The notes below the pieces were generated by a model, which made no database searches, had not been told where the DNA came from, and saw only the letters and a list, made by a program, of their open reading frames with translations. DNA of 7,535 nucleotides from Opitutia bacterium (GTDB lineage: Bacteria; Verrucomicrobiota; Verrucomicrobiia; Opitutales; Seribacteraceae). Positions 1-6,100 of this stretch are shown in pieces (position 1 is the stretch's first letter; each line of letters starts with the position of its first letter). The position numbers and the translations under genes were made by a program. Location: contig JABHOU010000074.1 of the NCBI GenBank assembly GCA_018695085.1, positions 1 through 7,535 of the forward strand, in the 5' to 3' direction.

Positions 1-756
1 CTGGTACTCGTTGAGATCCCTGATCGCATCGAGTGTTTTTCTGCGTGCCTTGCGGCTCAGTCCCTTGGGGTCGGAAAGATAAAGGATCGGGTCCCCTCCG
101 TCCGTGCGGCACTGCACACCTTGGTAGAGGGTAGGGAGGAAGCCCGAGCCCCAGAGGGACTTGCCTGCGCTGGGCGTCTTGCCGCCGGAGGCGAGGACTA
201 CGAAACCCGGTAGGTTTTCATTGGCGCTGCCCAGACCGTAGGTGACCCATGAGCCCATCGAGGGATAGCCCAGGAGGGAATTGCCCGTTTGGAGGAGGAG
301 CTGGGCGGGGGAATGATTGAATTGTTCGGTGTGCATGGAGCGGATCATGCACACGTCATCGATCACCGAGCTTAGGCCGGGTAGGAGTTCGCTCACCCAT
401 TGTCCGCTCTGCCCATGTTTCTTGTAGTCAAAAACCGGACCCATCATCTTGGGGGTGCCCTTGATGAAGGCAAAGCGCTTGCCCTCCAGGTATTCCTTGG
501 GGCAATCCTTGCCGTGAAACTTGGTCAGGGCGGGCTTGTTTTCGAAGAGGTCGATTTGCGACGGAGAACCCGCCATGTGGAGATAAATGATCGATTTGGC
601 CTTGGCCGGGATCCGAAATCCTTTTTGCTTCGCCGCATAGCCGTTGTTGGACAAAAGATGGTTTAAGGCGATGGAGCCAAATCCCAGTCCGGCTTGTCCG
701 AAAAAGTGACGCCGGGTGATCGCTTGGGTATTTTGCAGGTTTAAGGGGAGGTCCAT
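1..756 (-). CDS. DUF1501 family Tat-exported protein, N-terminal part (gene continues beyond the left edge)
   Basis: The minus strand is open from an ATG at 754-756 to the window edge: 252 codons with no stop, so the C-terminal half is missing. The start is followed by a twin-arginine motif, TRRHFF (R15-R16), and a hydrophobic stretch GLGFGSIALNHLL, indicating Tat export of a folded protein. Conserved DUF1501 landmarks then appear in order: IIYLHMAGSPSQIDLFENKP, KHGQSGQWVSELLPGL, SMHTEQFNHSPAQLLLQTG, PSMGSWVTYGLGS, LPGFVVLASGG, LWGSGFLPTLYQGVQ and GGDPILYL. The same landmarks run in the same order in the complete DUF1501 gene at 6101-7513, so the two are clear paralogues. The ATG lies 4 nt after the stop of the PSCyt/PSD1 gene, with no evident Shine-Dalgarno sequence, which suggests an operon with translational coupling. 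As I recall, DUF1501 is grouped with the alkaline phosphatase/sulfatase superfamily; the substrate is unknown. The metal-site residues expected in the C-terminal half cannot be checked here. Confidence 0.93.
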   Translation of the reverse strand, partial: MDLPLNLQNTQAITRRHFFGQAGLGFGSIALNHLLSNNGYAAKQKGFRIPAKAKSIIYLHMAGSPSQIDLFENKPALTKFHGKDCPKEYLEGKRFAFIKGTPKMMGPVFDYKKHGQSGQWVSELLPGLSSVIDDVCMIRSMHTEQFNHSPAQLLLQTGNSLLGYPSMGSWVTYGLGSANENLPGFVVLASGGKTPSAGKSLWGSGFLPTLYQGVQCRTDGGDPILYLSDPKGLSRKARRKTLDAIRDLNEYQ

Positions 757-760
757 AAAA

Positions 761-3706
761 TCAAGGTTTCATAAGGGTTTCGTCCAAGTTGAGAAGCACA
801 CTGGCAAGGGCGACCAAAGAAGAATCTCCGTCCTTAAGGTTGGCTGCAGACAGGAAGTCGGATTGGTTGGAGATTTCCGGTTTCAGTTGATGGTAAAGTT
901 CGTTCAGCCTCTTGAGCTCATCGGGGTTTGGTGGACGGGTCAGAATCCTCCGGAAGCCAAAGGTGATTTGTTGATCAAGCTTGTCGGAAGATTTTTGCAT
1001 AAGGTTAGCCAATGCCCCAGCAGCTTCCAGGTAGGCTTCGTCATTTAAGGTAATGAGGGCTTGCAGGGGAGTGTTTGTACGAATCCTCCTGATTTGACAA
1101 ACTTCGCCCGACCCAGCGTCGAAGGTGATCATTGCGGGATGTGGGCTGGTGCGCTTGAGGTAGGTGTAGAGTGCCCGTCGATACCGGTCCGGGCCGGTGG
1201 CGTTTTTCCATTTCTCTCCGCTGTAGGTAGATTTCCAAACGCCGGGTGGCTGTGGAGGCATCACTGACGGACCGCCGATTTTCCGGGTAAGCAATCCGGA
1301 TGCGACTAGGGATTGATCGCGCACGACTTCTGCGGACAACCGGAATCTCGGACCCCTTCCGAGCAATCGATTGGTTGGATCCGCCGCAAGTGATTTGGAG
1401 CTAATTGATGAGCTCTGGCGATAAGTTCTGGAAAGAACGATTGTCCTGAGCAGTTTCTTGAAAGACCACCCGTTTTCCCGGTAATCGACGGCAAGCCAAT
1501 CGAGGAGTTCGGGATGCGAAGGCATGAGGCCTTGGGATCCGAAGTCCTCCTCGGTTTCCACGAAACCTCTTCCGAACAAGCGGGCCCAAACCCGGTTGAC
1601 CATGACCCTTGCGGTCAACGGATTGTCAGGCTCCATGAGCCAGCGGGAAACGCTCAAACGATCTGCTTGGGCGCTGTCAGGCAATTTGCCTAACAATTCG
1701 AGAACGCCTGGTGAGACCTTGTCCCCTTGATCGAGAAAGTTCCCACGGTTGTGTATGCGATTCGCCCGATGCCGGTTGGCAGGAAGTTCACGCATGACCG
1801 GGGTTTTGGAAACCCCATTTTTCAATTTGCTCAAGCCCTGCTTTACCGTGTTGAGCTGGGTATGAAGTTCACGGGTTTCCGGATATTCGACCTTTTCAAA
1901 AAGCCGGTCAATGCCACGCATGGGATTGAGTTCCGGGGTCAGCCACTTGGTCGGGTAAGTGCTAGCCGAAAGGCGGAATTTTTCAAAGAGCAGGCCTTGT
2001 CCGTATTCCTGTTCGAGCGTCACTTTAAGCTGACCACCCGAAACTGGTTTCACAAAATCGAAAACAGCGGCATGGGGTTGCGATGCCTTGGGGGAGAAGG
2101 CCCAGCCCGCGTTTGGTTTCCCGTCTATTGCCTTGGCTACTTCCCAGCCCCGTTGAGAAAAATCGGCTCTTGGATTTTTCAAAGAGAGGGAAACGGGTGG
2201 CTTGCCGACCTCGACCCATTCAACGGTCAACTCACGCAGGGCCACGTTTTTGTCCTGCCATTTGCCACCTTTCTTCTTGGGTAAGGCATCGATGCGGATT
2301 GCCCTGAGAGGTTTTCCTTCCGGAACCCCTAGAGTTAGAGTCCAGGTGTCCTTGTCGGGGTTTACCTTGTCCACACTCAGGGTTCCGTTTTTGGCCTGGC
2401 TGAGGGTGACCTTCCTTTTCGACTCCATCTTCAATAGCCTGAGCGGTGTCCAGAGTGGTTTTTTTTCAAGTTGCTTCTTCCACTTGGCCAGAGCTTCGGG
2501 AAACCCATCGGGCTTTGATTTGATCCGTTCTTTGAGGCTAGCAATCTCGTCTTCCAGTTCCTTCATCCCAGTGCTTTGATCTGCGGTTGGAAAGGGCATT
2601 ACCGGGGTTACCCGGTCGGCATCCTCGGTTTGGTTGAAGATGGCATAGAAGGAGTAATAGTCCTCGATGCTTATCGGATCATACTTGTGGGAATGGCACT
2701 TGGCGCAACCCATCGTCAAACCCATCCAGACTTGGACGGTGGTATCAACCCGGTCCTTAACGGCTGCGACCCGGAATTCCTCGTCGTCGGTTCCGCCTTC
2801 GTCATTTTCCATAGTGTTTCGATGAAAGGCGGTCGCCAGCATCTGGTCGGCACTCGGCTCAGATAACAAGTCACCGGCCAGCTGTTCGATCGTGAACTGG
2901 TCGAATGGCATGTCCCGGTTGAAGGCATCGATTACCCAATCCCGGTACCGCCAGACGTCGCGGTGACGGTCTTTCTCATACCCTTTTGTGTCGGCAAACC
3001 GAGCCAAGTCTAACCACATGCGGGCCCAATGCTCGCCGTAGGCACTGGAAGCAAGCAAGCGGTCCACTACTTTTTCATATGTCTTTCCACTTTTGTCCCC
3101 AAGGAAGGCATCCGCCTCCTCGGGCGTGGGGGGCAAACCAGTTAAATCCAGTGACACCCGGCGAATCCAACGATACCCGTCGGCGTCTTGAGAAGGCGAC
3201 ATGCCATTCATTTCAAGGCGTTTGAGGACAAAGTTATCTAAAGGATGCCAAGGCCAGTCCTTTTGAACCAAGCTCGGCAGCGGAGCTTTCACGGGACGCT
3301 TGAATGACCAGTGCGTATCGTATTCGCCTCCCGCATTCACCCATTCCCTAAGCACTCGGCGATCCTCGGCAGTGAGTTCATGTCCACTGTCCGGTGGAGG
3401 CATCAGATCATCCGGATCATCGGTCTCGATCCGCAAGATCAATTCGCTATCGTCCGCCTTGCTCGGTTCAAGAGCTCGGTAACCCCCGAGGTCAAACAGA
3501 GCACCCTCCCTCGTGTCCAGACGTAGTTTAGCCTTGCGAGCCTTTTTGTCCGGACCATGACAAGAAAAACAATTGGCAGATAGAATAGGTCGTACGTCGC
3601 GGTTGAAGGAGATTTCCTCGGCAATACCCGAGGTGATGGCCTTAGGAAGGATCAGCGATAAAAACATGATGCGACACAGTTTCCGTAACGATCGAATACG
3701 ATGCAT
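761..3706 (-). CDS. PSCyt1-PSCyt2(DUF1549)-PSD1(DUF1553) secreted haem-motif protein
   Basis: This 981-residue protein (from the preferred start) has the usual planctomycete/verrucomicrobial domain order. A Sec signal peptide comes first: basic HRIRSLRKLCR, hydrophobic IMFLSLILP, likely cleavage after SGIA. Then comes a PSCyt1 cytochrome-like segment, FNRDVRPILSANCFSCHGPD, with CxxCH at C46/C49/H50 and a LMPPPDSGHELTAEDRRVL tail. PSCyt2 (about 155-365) includes WARMWLDLARFADTKGYEKD, RDWVIDAFNRDMPFDQFTIE and a second CxxCH (CAKCH, C334-H338). A lysine/glutamate-rich, probably coiled-coil linker lies at about 380-415, and a beta-rich domain resembling a carbohydrate- or ligand-binding module at about 490-585. 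PSD1 (about 680-940) contains NPLTARVMVNRVWARLFGRG and RIRTNTPLQALITLND. The start at 3706 is chosen because the signal peptide begins there. In-frame ATGs at 3787 and 3769 would add 27 or 21 residues that spoil the signal peptide, and 3787 may lie upstream of the transcript. The two CxxCH motifs suggest covalent haem and periplasmic maturation; the role is unknown. It is probably cotranscribed with the DUF1501 gene 4 nt downstream. Confidence 0.93.
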   Translation of the reverse strand: MHRIRSLRKLCRIMFLSLILPKAITSGIAEEISFNRDVRPILSANCFSCHGPDKKARKAKLRLDTREGALFDLGGYRALEPSKADDSELILRIETDDPDDLMPPPDSGHELTAEDRRVLREWVNAGGEYDTHWSFKRPVKAPLPSLVQKDWPWHPLDNFVLKRLEMNGMSPSQDADGYRWIRRVSLDLTGLPPTPEEADAFLGDKSGKTYEKVVDRLLASSAYGEHWARMWLDLARFADTKGYEKDRHRDVWRYRDWVIDAFNRDMPFDQFTIEQLAGDLLSEPSADQMLATAFHRNTMENDEGGTDDEEFRVAAVKDRVDTTVQVWMGLTMGCAKCHSHKYDPISIEDYYSFYAIFNQTEDADRVTPVMPFPTADQSTGMKELEDEIASLKERIKSKPDGFPEALAKWKKQLEKKPLWTPLRLLKMESKRKVTLSQAKNGTLSVDKVNPDKDTWTLTLGVPEGKPLRAIRIDALPKKKGGKWQDKNVALRELTVEWVEVGKPPVSLSLKNPRADFSQRGWEVAKAIDGKPNAGWAFSPKASQPHAAVFDFVKPVSGGQLKVTLEQEYGQGLLFEKFRLSASTYPTKWLTPELNPMRGIDRLFEKVEYPETRELHTQLNTVKQGLSKLKNGVSKTPVMRELPANRHRANRIHNRGNFLDQGDKVSPGVLELLGKLPDSAQADRLSVSRWLMEPDNPLTARVMVNRVWARLFGRGFVETEEDFGSQGLMPSHPELLDWLAVDYRENGWSFKKLLRTIVLSRTYRQSSSISSKSLAADPTNRLLGRGPRFRLSAEVVRDQSLVASGLLTRKIGGPSVMPPQPPGVWKSTYSGEKWKNATGPDRYRRALYTYLKRTSPHPAMITFDAGSGEVCQIRRIRTNTPLQALITLNDEAYLEAAGALANLMQKSSDKLDQQITFGFRRILTRPPNPDELKRLNELYHQLKPEISNQSDFLSAANLKDGDSSLVALASVLLNLDETLMKP

Positions 3707-3852
3707 CAAAGTGACGCTCTTCACTTCATGGATTTCATGTATCTGGGAAAATATGCCATATCCTTTCATCACCCAATATCCTACCATAACCGTTTGAGTT
3801 TGTCTTGCAAGAATGAGTCATTTGCTTGTATATATACAGCATGGGATATACA
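3707..3852. promoter_or_regulatory. Divergent intergenic region between the PSCyt/PSD1 gene and the PAS-AraC gene
   Basis: These 146 bp must hold the promoters of both flanking genes. They are clearly AT-richer than the minus-strand genes. The centre carries a 10-nt perfect palindrome TCTTGCAAGA (3803-3812). On either side is a repeated TGAGT (3795-3799 and 3814-3818, 19 nt apart), each followed within 15 nt by TTG and CTTG elements. AraC-family proteins often bind direct repeats of roughly this spacing, so this is a candidate operator for the adjacent regulator. Because TTGCAA is self-complementary, it could serve as the -35 box in both directions. On the minus strand it pairs with TATGGT (complement of 3783-3788) at a 16-nt spacer. 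All of this is inferred from short motifs; only the divergent arrangement itself is certain. Confidence 0.45.
3805..3834 (+). promoter_or_regulatory. Candidate sigma-70-type promoter of the PAS-AraC gene
   Basis: TTGCAA (3805-3810) and TATATA (3829-3834) are separated by 18 nt and resemble -35 and -10 hexamers. This would place transcription start near 3841 and leave a leader of about 12 nt before the ATG at 3853. That is one reason to prefer 3853 over the upstream TTG (3826) and ATG (3841) in the same frame. The TATATA overlaps a 12-nt perfect palindrome, TGTATATATACA (3827-3838). Match quality is modest and promoter consensus in this phylum is loose. Confidence 0.3.
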
Positions 3853-4596
3853 ATGTTTAGAGATGATTTTTTCAGCCAATTGGCCTCAGCCGATCAGATT
3901 TTGAGACTTTTCGACCTATTGCCGGAAGTTTCTTTTTTCCTTAAGGATCGTGAATGCCGGTTCATCGGACTGAATCGTAGAGGTTGTGAATATTGCGGCG
4001 TTGCTCGTGAAGAAGAAGCCATCGGCAAGAACGATCACGATTTTTTCCCATCCGAAAGAGCCGATTATTATCGAGCGGATGATCTTGCCGTAATGAAAAG
4101 CGGTGAACCAATCATCAATCGGATCGAAGCGGCTCCTGAGCAAGCAGGTTCAACTCGACTGGTCATTACCGATAAAGTCCCCTTGCAAGACCGAAAAGGT
4201 ATTGTCATCGGTTTGGCTGGTTTCTCTCGTCAAATTGATCGAATAAGTCGCCATTCAGGCACCGTTGATCAATTTTCCCGGATGATCGATCACATGCAGG
4301 AAAACTTCGGAGAACCAATAAACACCAAACTCCTAGCAAAAATGTCAGGTATGTCAGTGAGTCAGTTCGGAAGGCGCTTTCGGCGAGCCTTTGGCTCATC
4401 ACCTCACCAATACCTTTTGCGGCTAAGAGTAAACGCGGCTGCTCGATTGCTCATTGAAACAAGTCAAACAATTGCCGCGATCGCACAAGATTGCGGATTT
4501 CACGATCATGCCCACTTGTGTAGACACTTTGGCAAGATCATGAACGTCACACCATCCACTTTTAGATCAAGGCAGAAGGAATATAAGAAAAGTTAA
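3853..4596 (+). CDS. PAS-domain AraC family transcriptional regulator
   Basis: This 247-residue cytoplasmic DNA-binding protein has no signal peptide or membrane segment. Residues about 16-126 form a PAS fold: it opens with LFDLLPEVSFFLKDRECRF and continues GKNDHDFFPSERADYYRADD and KVPLQDRKGIVIGLAGFSR, the usual closing strands. A short linker leads to a C-terminal AraC/XylS-type double helix-turn-helix (about 141-241). Its first reading helix lies in LAKMSGMSVSQFGRRFRRAF, and its second is in CGFHDHAHLCRHFGKIMNVT followed by PSTFR, the family signature. PAS-AraC proteins sense an unidentified intracellular ligand or redox state. The start at 3853 is chosen because the protein then begins with FRDDFFSQLA just before the PAS core, a GGGA lies 5-8 nt upstream, and the candidate promoter is too close for the earlier starts. 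It is divergent from the PSCyt gene and converges on the sulfatase gene, so it is likely a local regulator. Its base composition is noticeably AT-richer than that of its neighbours. Confidence 0.9.
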   Translation: MFRDDFFSQLASADQILRLFDLLPEVSFFLKDRECRFIGLNRRGCEYCGVAREEEAIGKNDHDFFPSERADYYRADDLAVMKSGEPIINRIEAAPEQAGSTRLVITDKVPLQDRKGIVIGLAGFSRQIDRISRHSGTVDQFSRMIDHMQENFGEPINTKLLAKMSGMSVSQFGRRFRRAFGSSPHQYLLRLRVNAAARLLIETSQTIAAIAQDCGFHDHAHLCRHFGKIMNVTPSTFRSRQKEYKKS

Positions 4597-4618
4597 GCCT
4601 CGGGTCACTCCAAGGCAC

Positions 4619-4679
4619 TTAGGCCAACAAGGCTTTCACCGCATGAGGTTTCCCCGATTAGGCGGAAATCCAGGGGAGG
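4619..4679 (-). pseudogene. Remnant of the 3' end of a DUF1501 gene
   Basis: Reading the minus strand immediately after the sulfatase stop gives LDFRLIG (codons from 4673 down to 4653). After 7 nt and a change of frame it gives HAVKALLA and a TAA (4619-4621). The intact DUF1501 protein at 6101-7513 ends LDFRLTG-VEQH-HAVKKLIA-stop. The first seven codons match in six residues and differ mostly at third positions: CTC/CTG, GAC/GAT, CGT/CGC, CTG/CTA, GGA/GGG. That is the pattern of an old, once-selected copy. The intact gene has 12 nt between the two blocks and the remnant has 7, so the reading frame is broken. The rest of this DUF1501 copy is gone, and the sulfatase coding sequence abuts it with no spacer. 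The piece is short, but the two collinear blocks plus the matching stop position make chance unlikely. Confidence 0.72.
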
Positions 4680-6092
4680 TCAGTAGTCCTTGCCCGCCCA
4701 ACTGTTGAGGACCGAATGTTGCCAGTTTTTTAGAGAGTCCTTCATCTTAGTGACTCTGGTAAGTTCTTTTTCGCTTAAGTCGGTGGTTTCCATCGGATCT
4801 TTTTTCAAATCATACAATTCGTAGATGACTTTGTCCTTTTTTTCGATCCGGTGGAGTTTCCATGGCCACTCGTTCCAGGCGGCATGTCCCTCGAGATCGG
4901 TCATGTTGAACGTCGGGAATTCTTTTACGTTCTTGAGGATGCGTTCGGGATGGGGGTTCGGCTTGCCCGCTTTTTCCGCTTCCAATAGAGCCTTGATGAT
5001 TCGGTCGCTCCAAGTGCCCTGTCCATTGCGGAAGCCATGCCAGAAACCCATGGGTGGCCTTGTCCGTTTTTTCCCTTCGAGGATAGGAAGAAGATCGATG
5101 CCGTCCAGGATGGGTTGCTTGGCCGGTTGAGCAACCCCGGCAACCGCGAGCAGGGTCGGGTACAGATCCGAGGTGAAGGCCGGTATGTCGATTTCCTTGG
5201 CGGAAAAACGTTCCGGCCACTCGAGTACGGCCGGTACGCGCAGACCGCCCTCGTAAATACTTCCCTTTTTCGCCCGTCCGCCGGAGGACTCGGTGACCAA
5301 CCCTCCGTTGTCGCTACAGTACAAAAAGAGGGTGTTTTTCTCGATGCCCAGTTTGCACAGATGTGAGCGTAATCGCCCGACTTGCTGATCGAGCAGGGTG
5401 ATCTCCCGAAAATATCCGGGCAGTTTTGTTTTCTGATTCTTGTAAAGGGTCGCGGCGTTCTTCATTCCTTGGGGAATCTCTGGATGAGGATTGTGCGGAG
5501 AGGGGAACCAAGTCACGGTGAACATAGGCTTGCCTCCATCCCTGTGCTTGCTCAGGAAAGCAAGGGTTGCATCCATCGAGATCACGGTTCCCGCCCCTTT
5601 GATTTGCAGGTATTTTCCATTGCGGCTGAGATAGGGATCGTTGTCGAAGAAGTTCAATCCCGAAAGCCATTCGTCGAATCCGGCCCCGCCTGGAGAAGTG
5701 GGGCTGTTCGGCTGGACCGAACCGATGTGCCACTTCCCGAAATGTCCCGTGACGTAACCGGCCTTGCCCAACTGCTCGGCTATGGTTTGCTCGTCCGGTC
5801 GCATGTAATGGCCATGATTGGGCACGTTGGTCCGAAAGGGATGCCTGCCCGTCATTACGCTGGCCCTAGTCGGTGAGCAGACAGGGGCACTTGCGTAGAA
5901 GCGGTTGAAGACAACCCCAGCCTTGGCCATCTTGTCGAGGTGCGGGGTCCGGACGAACGGGTGAGCGGTAAAGCCGCAATCTCCGTAGCCATGATCATCC
6001 GCCATGACGAGGACGATATGAGGCTGCTTGGCCTCAATGGGGAGGGAGAGACAGAAAAGAAAGGCTAGGATGCGAGGCAGCAAACTGTTCAT
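4680..6092 (-). CDS. Secreted type I (formylglycine-dependent) sulfatase
   Basis: This is a 470-residue sulfatase of the alkaline phosphatase superfamily, which hydrolyses sulfate esters. A Sec signal peptide (about 1-21, RILAFLFCLSLPIEA) precedes HIVLVMADDHGYGDCG, where D32-D33 are calcium ligands. C72 in CSPTR, followed by ASVMTGRHP, is the C-x-P-x-R site that a formylglycine-generating enzyme oxidises. Other active-site elements are HFGKWHIG (K120, H122), PSPHNPHPE (H200), YCSDNGG (D261-N262) and KKGSIYEGGLRVP (K275/K276). The C-terminal subdomain ends with the usual ELYDLKKDPMETTDL. The length is normal and the catalytic set complete. The ATG at 6090-6092 is preferred; an in-frame TTG at 6104 overlaps the DUF1501 stop and would add four residues. 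The 8-nt gap after the DUF1501 stop implies one operon. In this group such enzymes usually act on sulfated polysaccharides, but the substrate cannot be read from the sequence. Confidence 0.93.
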   Translation of the reverse strand: MNSLLPRILAFLFCLSLPIEAKQPHIVLVMADDHGYGDCGFTAHPFVRTPHLDKMAKAGVVFNRFYASAPVCSPTRASVMTGRHPFRTNVPNHGHYMRPDEQTIAEQLGKAGYVTGHFGKWHIGSVQPNSPTSPGGAGFDEWLSGLNFFDNDPYLSRNGKYLQIKGAGTVISMDATLAFLSKHRDGGKPMFTVTWFPSPHNPHPEIPQGMKNAATLYKNQKTKLPGYFREITLLDQQVGRLRSHLCKLGIEKNTLFLYCSDNGGLVTESSGGRAKKGSIYEGGLRVPAVLEWPERFSAKEIDIPAFTSDLYPTLLAVAGVAQPAKQPILDGIDLLPILEGKKRTRPPMGFWHGFRNGQGTWSDRIIKALLEAEKAGKPNPHPERILKNVKEFPTFNMTDLEGHAAWNEWPWKLHRIEKKDKVIYELYDLKKDPMETTDLSEKELTRVTKMKDSLKNWQHSVLNSWAGKDY

Positions 6093-6100
6093 AGTAAAAC

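Noticed and set aside
1727..2284. 185-codon plus-strand open frame
   Set aside because: It is antisense to the PSCyt/PSD1 gene, whose protein is fully conserved across this stretch. The product shows no recognisable domain, and the frame is open because of the codon bias of the real gene.
3707..3787. N-terminal extension of the PSCyt/PSD1 protein starting at ATG 3787
   Set aside because: The added residues are not signal-like and precede a well-formed signal peptide that begins at 3706. The candidate minus-strand promoter would start transcription downstream of 3787.
3826..3852. TTG (3826) or ATG (3841) as start of the regulator
   Set aside because: Both lie within or at the edge of the likely -10 and transcription start region and lack a ribosome binding site. 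ATG 3853 has a GGGA upstream and leads directly into the PAS domain.
4597..4616. Small hairpin (GCCT-C-GG / CC-A-AGGC, 6-nt loop) just after the regulator stop, as a terminator
   Set aside because: The stem has only six pairs with an internal C-A mismatch, and no T-run follows on either strand.
4651..4677. Bulged inverted repeat TCCCCGATT / AATC-CA-GGGGA between the converging genes, as a bidirectional terminator
   Set aside because: It lies within the DUF1501 remnant, whose codons explain the bases, and there is no adjacent T-tract.
5382..5876. 164-codon plus-strand open frame
   Set aside because: It lies opposite the catalytic core of the sulfatase, and its translation shows no family features.
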